A stretch of DNA of 64,000 bases from positions 1 through 64,000 of the forward strand of contig JAAYIV010000029.1 in the NCBI GenBank assembly GCA_012523305.1, read 5' to 3'. Numbering within the stretch: the stretch's first letter is position 1; each line of letters starts with the position of its first letter. Source of the DNA: Spirochaetales bacterium. Lineage in GTDB: Bacteria > Spirochaetota > Spirochaetia > Sphaerochaetales > Sphaerochaetaceae. Under the pieces are notes generated by a model. It saw only the letters and a list, made by a program, of their open reading frames with translations. It was not told where the DNA came from and did no database searches. Shown piece after piece: positions 25,667 to 32,228 of the stretch. Position numbers and translations under genes: made by a program.

Positions 25667-27697
25667 ATGCTAATTGAGATCGTATATAATATTAGTTTGC
25701 TCCTTGCATTGGGTGTCGTATTTGCCGTACTACCGTTCCGTGAAATTGGTAAGACTCAAAAAGATCAGATAACCGCCGGTCTTGTCATAGGTCTGGTCGG
25801 TTTGTTGATCATGACCAGGCCCTTTACCTACGGAGATGGGATTGTCTACGATTCCCGTTCAATATTACTTAGCATTTCCGGGATGTTTTTTGGTATCGTA
25901 CCGACTTCGATCGCTGCTTTGATTATCATTGCCAACAGAATTCTTCTGGGCGGTCCGGGATTATATGCAGGGATAGCGACGGCCATATGCTCATTTGCGA
26001 TAGGGGTGTTGTGGAATCGCTTCAGGTTTGAAAAGGTGCAAGATGTATCATTGTGGAAAGCCGGAATCGAATTTTACCTGATCGGAGTGCTTGTCCACTC
26101 GGTCATGTTGCTGTGCATGTTGTTGTTGCCTTCGCAGATGATAATCACCGTAATCGAAACGATCGCCCCGTCTGTTCTGATTATCAATCCATTCGGGAAT
26201 CTGCTTTTGGCAATGGTCTTGCTCAAACAGCGCATCAGTGACGTCACTGTCAAACGCCTTAAGGCGAATGAAATGCAGTTTGAAACAATGTTTCAGCAGG
26301 CTCCGATAGGAATGTCATTGACTGATTTGGAAAGCGGTCGAATCATTGACATCAACCAAAAATATCTCGACTTATTGGCGACGACCAAAGACGATATTAT
26401 CACTGCGGGATGGAACAAGGTACTGCAATCTGCCGATAAAGAAGGTGATAAAGAATTATTGAAGAAACTGACAAGCGGCGAACATGGTCCTTTGGTGATC
26501 GAGAAACAGCTGGTCAGGGATGATGGGAATCTCATATGGGTTGAAATGTCACTGGCTATCGTGCATACCCAACAAGATGATAAGCAGCATATTCTTTGCA
26601 TGACCACCGACATATCACAAAGAAAAGTAGTGGAAGAGCGTGTCCTGTATGCCCACACTCATGATTCGCTGACCCAATTATACAACAGAAGCCATTTTGA
26701 GCAGTTCGCAAGGAGGGTGGGAAGCACGCGGAATCTTCCTCTCACGGTGGCTTTCGGTGATATCAATGGACTAAGTTTGATCAATGACGCATTCGGCAGA
26801 CGAGAAGGGGACCGGCTTTTACGGCTCTCGGCACGACTGATACAAGCCTCTTTGCGCGAAGGTGATTACGCTGCGAGGGTGGGTGGAGACGAATTTGCCA
26901 TCATCCTGCCGAACACCTCAGCCGAAGAAGCTGAGGAACTTTTAAAGGGAATCAGAAAGTCCATCGCGAAAGAAAAGGTGGCTGATTCGATCCATACATC
27001 GATAACATTCGGATTTGAAACCGTTGATGAGAACGTCGGTGATGTGAATGAGGCCATACGAAGAGCCGAGAATGATCTCGCCAGGAGGAAAATGTTTGAC
27101 AGCCCGAATATCAGGGGGAAAGCCATCGGAGCGATTATCAATACGTTACATGAGAAAAATAAACGCGAGGAATTGCATTCGCATCGGGTAAGTTTGCTCT
27201 GCGAACGCCTTGCGGCTGCGTTGGATTTTGATGAATTGCAAGTTAAAGAGATGCGCACCTTAGGACTCATGCATGACATAGGAAAGATTGCGATTCCAGA
27301 ATCGATTCTAAACAAAGAGGGTAAGTTGGACGAATCCGAATGGATGGAAATGCGCAGGCATCCTGAGATAGGGTATCGTATCCTGGGTTCGGTGAGCGAA
27401 ATGGCAGAATTTGCCGATTATGTACTCGCGCATCACGAGCGTCCGGATGGCAAAGGGTATCCAAAGGGATTGAAAGGAACGCGGATTCCATTGCAATCAA
27501 AAATTATTGCCATTGCCGATGCATATGATGCGATGACCAGCGAACGTCCGTACCGCTCTACATTCAGTGAACAGCAGGCAATCGAGGAATTGCACCGTTG
27601 TGCCGGAACGCAATTCGACCCCTATTTAAGCCAGGTCTTCGTTGAAAAGGTGTTGAAGGGAACATGGCCATCGGAGGAGAAATCCCCGATAGCCTGA
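25667..27697 (+). CDS. membrane PAS-GGDEF-HD-GYP cyclic-di-GMP protein
   Basis: A protein of about 676 residues. Residues about 1-195 form five or six membrane helices of the LytS-type 5TMR sensor family (RPFTYGDGIVYDSRSILLSISG is characteristic). A PAS domain follows (about 205-325), then a GGDEF domain (about 335-490) with an intact RVGGDEFAIIL and an RxxD inhibitory site (REGD) five residues before it, then an HD-GYP phosphodiesterase domain (about 495-670) with LMHDIGKIAIPES and HHERPDGKGYPKGL. Both synthesis and breakdown of c-di-GMP are therefore possible. An in-frame TTG at 25655 is an alternative start; neither has a clear ribosome site. It converges on the small unknown gene at 27708. 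Confidence 0.9.
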   Translation: MLIEIVYNISLLLALGVVFAVLPFREIGKTQKDQITAGLVIGLVGLLIMTRPFTYGDGIVYDSRSILLSISGMFFGIVPTSIAALIIIANRILLGGPGLYAGIATAICSFAIGVLWNRFRFEKVQDVSLWKAGIEFYLIGVLVHSVMLLCMLLLPSQMIITVIETIAPSVLIINPFGNLLLAMVLLKQRISDVTVKRLKANEMQFETMFQQAPIGMSLTDLESGRIIDINQKYLDLLATTKDDIITAGWNKVLQSADKEGDKELLKKLTSGEHGPLVIEKQLVRDDGNLIWVEMSLAIVHTQQDDKQHILCMTTDISQRKVVEERVLYAHTHDSLTQLYNRSHFEQFARRVGSTRNLPLTVAFGDINGLSLINDAFGRREGDRLLRLSARLIQASLREGDYAARVGGDEFAIILPNTSAEEAEELLKGIRKSIAKEKVADSIHTSITFGFETVDENVGDVNEAIRRAENDLARRKMFDSPNIRGKAIGAIINTLHEKNKREELHSHRVSLLCERLAAALDFDELQVKEMRTLGLMHDIGKIAIPESILNKEGKLDESEWMEMRRHPEIGYRILGSVSEMAEFADYVLAHHERPDGKGYPKGLKGTRIPLQSKIIAIADAYDAMTSERPYRSTFSEQQAIEELHRCAGTQFDPYLSQVFVEKVLKGTWPSEEKSPIA

Positions 27698-27707
27698 CGG
27701 TTTTCTA

Positions 27708-28175
27708 TCAAATACTTTTTTCCACCTGCAAAATTTCAACCAATTGATCCGGTTCGAGCCTGAACGGTGAACCGTACCCCTCATAAAAACCATGATCTTT
27801 TATGAAATGGATATGCAGATCGGTATAGACAACACTCTTTTGTAATTGTTTGTTTACCACGGTCGTATTGATTTTTCCATACATTCCCGGACCACCGAAA
27901 GGAGATGGCAACAATCCTCTTACAGATTCGACTTTTACTTCGAAGGTTTCATCCAGGGTGATGAACTGTCCCAGTCCTTCAAGTCCCTTGTCACGTAAGT
28001 ATTCCATTCTCGATGCGATAGCTTCGTGAGTTCGACCGAGTTGACGTACGACAGCATCGTCGGCAGCGATGATATCGACTAGTTTTCTTTGGTCATCACC
28101 CAGAAAACCATCTAGGGTGATGACACCCCGTTTCATTTGGTCTTGGATGTGATCGTATTCAGGTGTCTGTTTCAC
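27708..28175 (-). CDS. unknown 155-residue protein at the end of the nqr operon
   Basis: I start this gene at the GTG at 28175, which has AAGGAG upstream; the longer frame would run into nqrF. The protein is soluble and acidic to neutral, with no signal peptide. An N-terminal helical half (VITLDGFLGDDQRKLVDIIAADDAVVRQLG) is followed by a beta-rich half with GLLPSPFGGPGMYGKINTTVVN and VYTDLHIHFIKDHGFYEGYGSPF. I do not recognise the family. It follows nqrF by 16 bases on the same strand, so it probably belongs to the same transcript and may be an accessory of the pump. The two histidines in LHIHFIKDH could bind metal, though this is speculation. Confidence 0.7.
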   Translation of the reverse strand: MKQTPEYDHIQDQMKRGVITLDGFLGDDQRKLVDIIAADDAVVRQLGRTHEAIASRMEYLRDKGLEGLGQFITLDETFEVKVESVRGLLPSPFGGPGMYGKINTTVVNKQLQKSVVYTDLHIHFIKDHGFYEGYGSPFRLEPDQLVEILQVEKSI

Positions 28176-28191
28176 GCTTGACTCCTTGCGA

Positions 28192-29295
28192 TTAGAATTT
28201 GTCGTAATAGATCCGTTCTTGCGGAACACCCAACTCTTGAAGTACCTTGATACACGCATCGATCATGCCCGGGCTTCCGCACAGGTATGCATCGCTATTC
28301 GATCCGTCTAGGATGTTTCTCTTGACTACTTCAGTAATCAAACCGATTTGACCTTCCCAGTTGTCTTCCGGTGATGGTTCGCTCAACGCCGGAACAAATG
28401 TAAATCCGGCCAACTTTGATTCGAGTTGTTTCATCTCGTCGACTAAGAACAGGTCTCTCTTTGAACGGGCTCCGAAAAAGTAGGTTGCTTTGCGTTGTGA
28501 TCCTTTTTCTGCGAGATCCAAGAGAATGCTCTTGATCGGCGCCATCCCCGAACCTCCTGCAATACAAATGATATCATGATCATTGTCACGCAAATAAAAG
28601 TCCCCGTAAGGGCCATTCACCGTTACCTTGTCGCCTACCTTCAAATAGTTGTGGACATATGTGGTGCAAATGCCATTCGGCACAAGCCTTATTTCGAGTT
28701 CGATGTGCTTGTTGTCACTAGGAGCCGATGCCATGGAATAGGCTCTGTAGACGCTTTCATCGACATCACCGTATTCAGGAACGACAAATTGGATGAACTG
28801 ACCGGCTTTCGCATCGATTTGTGGAGGATCGATAAGCTTAAGCCGGACCTCCTTGATGTCATGGGTAAGGTCTTTGATACTCTCCACGATGGTATCGAAT
28901 TGACGCACCAGGAATAATTCTTCCGGTACGAGAATCGCGATATCGCTCTTTACTTTGTACTGGCAGGAAAGACGAACATTGCTCTTGCGCTCTTCTTCCG
29001 ATATCCAAGGAAGCTCGGTCGGAAGATAAGCTTGGCCCCCTTCGACAACTTGTACCTTGCATAGACCGCATGAGCCGCGCCCCCCGCATGCGCTAGGAAT
29101 AAAGATACCTTCTTGATTGAGTGTTTTTAAAAGAGGTTGTCCTCCCTGTACCTGCAGTTGTTTTGCCCCGTCGTTTATAGAGATTTGTACCTGACCATAG
29201 TTTCCGATCGTTGCATCGGCTATGACCATCAACAAGGCTAAAAAGACAGCGATCAGGCTAATGATTCCGATGCTGATCAATAATGTTACTATCAT
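28192..29295 (-). CDS. nqrF: Na+-translocating NADH dehydrogenase subunit F
   Basis: A 367-residue NADH-oxidising subunit. It has one N-terminal membrane helix (about residues 2-25), a [2Fe-2S] ferredoxin domain with CGGRGSCGLCKVQV (about 69-83) and a later cysteine in LSCQYKV, an FAD domain with YRAYSMAS and an NADH domain with GGSGMAPIKSILLD, ending in the typical YYDKF. It takes electrons from NADH through FAD and the 2Fe-2S centre into the membrane subunits. It is 12 bases downstream of nqrE. In Rnf complexes this role is played by RnfC and RnfB; their absence marks this operon as Nqr-type. At 367 residues it is about 40 shorter than Vibrio NqrF. Confidence 0.92.
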   Translation of the reverse strand: MIVTLLISIGIISLIAVFLALLMVIADATIGNYGQVQISINDGAKQLQVQGGQPLLKTLNQEGIFIPSACGGRGSCGLCKVQVVEGGQAYLPTELPWISEEERKSNVRLSCQYKVKSDIAILVPEELFLVRQFDTIVESIKDLTHDIKEVRLKLIDPPQIDAKAGQFIQFVVPEYGDVDESVYRAYSMASAPSDNKHIELEIRLVPNGICTTYVHNYLKVGDKVTVNGPYGDFYLRDNDHDIICIAGGSGMAPIKSILLDLAEKGSQRKATYFFGARSKRDLFLVDEMKQLESKLAGFTFVPALSEPSPEDNWEGQIGLITEVVKRNILDGSNSDAYLCGSPGMIDACIKVLQELGVPQERIYYDKF

Positions 29296-29307
29296 CTATA
29301 ATCTCCT

Positions 29308-29901
29308 TCAGGACACAGCGATCATGCCTGAGAATCCCATGAATGCCATGGCCATGAAACCGGCAATTACCAACGTAATGCCAGCCCCTTCAAGTCCTGG
29401 CGGGACTTTAGCCGTTCTTAATTTTTGTCGGATTCCGGCCATCGCCACGATAGCGATGAACCAACCCAGTCCGCTTCCCAAACCGAAGAAGATTGAACTG
29501 ACGAAATTGTATTCTCTGATAACCATGAAAAGACTCGCACCAAGAATAGCGCAGTTTACCGTAATCAACGGTAAAAATATTCCCAATGCGTAATAAAGGC
29601 CTTCGCTGTAGCGTTCGATCGCCATTTCGATTAATTGTACGAATGCTGCGATCACGATGATGAACACGATGAAGCGAAGGTATTCCAATCCGAATGGAAC
29701 CAGCAAGAATTTATATACCAGCCAATTCAACGGGGTAGTGACGGTCAAAACGAATGTCACTGCGATGCCGAGTCCGGCTGAAGTCTCCAATTCCTTCGAA
29801 ACAGCCAAAAACGAACACATCCCAAGATAATTGGTCAGTAATATGTTTCCAGTGAAAATTGAGGCAAAGAATATTGCTATCGGGAACAGCGTGTCAGACA
29901 T
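29308..29901 (-). CDS. nqrE: Na+-translocating NADH dehydrogenase subunit E
   Basis: A 197-residue integral membrane protein with six hydrophobic helices. LGMCSFLAVSKELE near residue 30 and FLPLITVNCAILGASLFMVIREYNF in the second half are close to NqrE, closer than to its paralogue RnfA. The two conserved cysteines (in GMCSF and VNCAIL) are those that hold an iron centre between NqrD and NqrE in the Vibrio structure. It overlaps nqrD by eight bases, showing coupled translation and stoichiometric assembly. Confidence 0.92.
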   Translation of the reverse strand: MSDTLFPIAIFFASIFTGNILLTNYLGMCSFLAVSKELETSAGLGIAVTFVLTVTTPLNWLVYKFLLVPFGLEYLRFIVFIIVIAAFVQLIEMAIERYSEGLYYALGIFLPLITVNCAILGASLFMVIREYNFVSSIFFGLGSGLGWFIAIVAMAGIRQKLRTAKVPPGLEGAGITLVIAGFMAMAFMGFSGMIAVS

Positions 29902-30505
29902 GCTTGGCCTCCTTCGTGATTACTTCCTTCACGATCCAGATGAATATTGCCAACATGAAGAATCCTCCCGGTGGCATGATCATGATTGCCCAGTTTGTCC
30001 ACCACGAACCGAGAATTTGGTATCCCCATAAGCTTCCGGTTCCCAATAATTCCCTGACAAAGGCAATTGCCATCAAGACGTACGTATATCCAAGTCCCGA
30101 AGCCAATCCATCGATGAGTGAAAGGCTCGGTTTGTTCTGCAACGCAAAGGCTTCGACTCTTCCCATCACGATACAGTTCGTGATGATCAGTCCCACATAG
30201 GGTCCCAACTGCTTCCACATATCGGGGAAGAACGCTTTGAGCACGATATCGACCACAATGACAAACGTTGCGATCACCATCGTTTCCACCATCATGCGGA
30301 TTCTCGAGGGAATATGATTTCTCAATAATGAGATGGTCCAGCTTGAAAGTGCGGTCGTGAACATGACTCCAAGTGTCATTACCATCGTGTTTTGCAGTTT
30401 GTTGGTAACAGCAAGGGTCGAACAGATTCCTAGAATTTGGACAAATACCGGGTTGTCTTTCCCAAGCGGGGCAAGGAAAGTTTTTTTCAATTGGTTCTTT
30501 GCCAT
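29894..30505 (-). CDS. nqrD: Na+-translocating NADH dehydrogenase subunit D
   Basis: A 203-residue membrane protein with six helices. VFVQILGICSTLAVTNKL, SLLRNHIPSRIRMMVETMVIA and GLIITNCIVMGRVEAFAL match NqrD more closely than RnfE. Conserved cysteines in GICSTL and TNCIV are the partners of those in NqrE. It begins one base after the nqrC stop region and overlaps nqrE. It carries part of the ion path of the pump. Confidence 0.92.
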   Translation of the reverse strand: MAKNQLKKTFLAPLGKDNPVFVQILGICSTLAVTNKLQNTMVMTLGVMFTTALSSWTISLLRNHIPSRIRMMVETMVIATFVIVVDIVLKAFFPDMWKQLGPYVGLIITNCIVMGRVEAFALQNKPSLSLIDGLASGLGYTYVLMAIAFVRELLGTGSLWGYQILGSWWTNWAIMIMPPGGFFMLAIFIWIVKEVITKEAKHV

Positions 30506-30506
30506 C

Positions 30507-31100
30507 TCATTGCCTCCCTATGATCCGCGAAGCTTCGGTCGCTGCGCTGTTTGCAAGGTTCCTGAAATATTCGGATGTCCGGGTGGCTCCTGTGATAGCA
30601 TCGATTTCATCGGCAGCATCGGCAGTCCCTTCCTCAACTAGAACAAACGGAGGAACCTTTCCTTTGAATTGTTCGGTAAACCACGGTTCTTCTATCCGTG
30701 CACCGAGACCCGGTGTCTCGTTCTGGCTGACGATGGCCAGTCCGCTGAACGTCTTCAGATCCTGTTCGAATCCTGCCATGATGGATATCTTCCCCCATAA
30801 TCCCGGTCCTTCCAACAAAATGATATAACGAGTGTCGTTGGCAACCAAAGCTGTAAAATATCCTTGTTGTTCCTCAATATTTTGTAAATAGGCTGTTTCG
30901 ATACCCGACTGAGTAGGTTGATAACTAATCCCGGCCGCATCCAAGATTGCTCTGCGGGTAAAGGAGAGTTCATTTGCCATAGCCCTGTCCTGTGTCGCGA
31001 GATACAGTCCTGAAGTTGCCAGTATGCAGACTACGGTTACGATGAGCATGAACAACAACGGATAGATCCTCTTGCTGAAGAAAGTCTCCTTAGCTTTCAT
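30507..31100 (-). CDS. nqrC: Na+-translocating NADH dehydrogenase subunit C (FMN-binding)
   Basis: A 197-residue protein with one N-terminal membrane helix (about residues 12-32) and an external FMN domain. The flavinylation motif is TGATRTS in DAITGATRTSEYF near the C-terminus; FMN would be attached by ApbE to the second threonine of TGATRT. GPGLWGKISIMAGFEQDL and ETPGLGARIEEPWF are NqrC/RnfG family blocks. It is shorter than Vibrio NqrC (about 257 residues) and nearer to RnfG in length. Its ATG overlaps the nqrB stop by four bases. The needed flavin transferase gene is not in this window. Confidence 0.92.
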   Translation of the reverse strand: MKAKETFFSKRIYPLLFMLIVTVVCILATSGLYLATQDRAMANELSFTRRAILDAAGISYQPTQSGIETAYLQNIEEQQGYFTALVANDTRYIILLEGPGLWGKISIMAGFEQDLKTFSGLAIVSQNETPGLGARIEEPWFTEQFKGKVPPFVLVEEGTADAADEIDAITGATRTSEYFRNLANSAATEASRIIGRQ

Positions 31101-32071
31101 GCCTTACCTCCTAGTACAGCCTTTTGCTTACGCTTCGCCTTTGCATTTTTCAAAAGCGTGTCAATAAGAGGTGCAAACATGTTTGCCAGAAGAATGGCGA
31201 ATGTCACGCCTTCGATCCAAGTTGAGAAGGTCCGGATCAATACTGTGAGAAAGCCGAATAAAGCACCATAAATCCATCTTCCGACATCGGTTGATTGCGA
31301 TGAAGAAACCGGATCGGTGATCATGTAGAAGGCCGCGAACAGAAAACTCCCGCTAAGTAAAGCCCGCAAAGGATCCTCTACGCTTTCAAATCCGCTTGCA
31401 GTCTGAACTTGGACACCGGTGATCCATAACAGTGTCTGGAGCACTACGAATGAAGCGAGCGATGCGACAATGATTTTCCAATTGGCGGCTTTTTTATAGA
31501 CTATGAACAAACCGCCTAGAATGATCAAGATCGCACTTGTTTCTCCGAATGATCCGCTGGTGAATCCGAACAGCAAATTCACCAAAGAATCAGCTTGCGT
31601 GCTCAACGGTGTCGCCGCAGATACGCTATCAGCTTGGGAAATCCAAGCACCGAGTCCTGCCGGAAACCAGTTGACTTGGGTTGCACTGTTAATAAAATTG
31701 GCGGTCATCGGGACTCCGAAGCTGATGTATACGAAAGCCCTGGCAGTGATGGCCGGATTGAAAATATTCTTTCCGAATCCGCCGAATATCATTTTCCCGA
31801 AAATTATGCCGAAGGCTATGCCCACTGCAGCTATCCACAGAGGAATCGTCGGTGGCAACGACAGTGCGAACAGTGTGCAGGTGACAAACAATGATTCGGT
31901 TACTTTCAAATCATATCGTTTTGCCATGAACCATTCGCACAACAGCCCCGTCGCAGAAACGACTGCATAGACCGCAACGAAGCGCCAGCCGAAGAGATAG
32001 ATTGCAGCAAGGCACAACGGCATCAATGCATACAACACATTTCTCATCGCTTGTTGTTTTTGGATTTTCAC
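31097..32071 (-). CDS. nqrB: Na+-translocating NADH dehydrogenase subunit B (RnfD/NqrB family)
   Basis: A 324-residue polytopic membrane protein, first gene of the operon, starting with GTG after AAAGGGGAG. It has eight to ten helices and the family block GGFGKNIFNPAITARAF (about residues 97-113). The covalent-FMN site, normally SGAT, reads SAAT at residues 151-154 in DSVSAATPLST. At 324 residues it is much shorter than Vibrio NqrB (about 410) and close to RnfD. No nqrA precedes it; upstream is the end of dnaE. It probably couples electron transfer to sodium movement and can host quinone or another acceptor. Confidence 0.9.
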   Translation of the reverse strand: MKIQKQQAMRNVLYALMPLCLAAIYLFGWRFVAVYAVVSATGLLCEWFMAKRYDLKVTESLFVTCTLFALSLPPTIPLWIAAVGIAFGIIFGKMIFGGFGKNIFNPAITARAFVYISFGVPMTANFINSATQVNWFPAGLGAWISQADSVSAATPLSTQADSLVNLLFGFTSGSFGETSAILIILGGLFIVYKKAANWKIIVASLASFVVLQTLLWITGVQVQTASGFESVEDPLRALLSGSFLFAAFYMITDPVSSSQSTDVGRWIYGALFGFLTVLIRTFSTWIEGVTFAILLANMFAPLIDTLLKNAKAKRKQKAVLGGKA

Positions 32072-32168
32072 AGTTTCTCCCCTTTATTCCGTACATTGTA
32101 AATCAAGTTCGGAGGAATGTAAAAATGTTATATGGAATCTTTGTACGAATCAAACACTTTTTTTCTAT

Positions 32169-32182
32169 CAGTATCAATACTG
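32169..32182. promoter_or_regulatory. 14-bp palindrome upstream of the nqr operon
   Basis: CAGTATCAATACTG is a palindrome with 6-base arms and a two-base centre, about 100 bases before the nqrB start and 40 bases past the dnaE stop. It may be an operator for the nqr promoter. A TTGATT box (minus strand, about 32153-32148) with a TAACAT 17 bases on lies just downstream of it. Confidence 0.4.
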
Positions 32183-32228
32183 TAAGGTATACATAATGCT
32201 AAAAAGATTATTCCGGTAATCCAACAGG

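Noticed and set aside
28176-28259. Frameshifted extension joining the unknown protein to NqrF
   Set aside because: NqrF ends normally with its typical YYDKF, and the small gene has its own ribosome site.
28192-32071. Calling the operon Rnf
   Set aside because: The last gene is a complete NqrF with FAD and NADH domains, NqrD and NqrE resemble Nqr subunits more closely, and RnfB/RnfC are absent.
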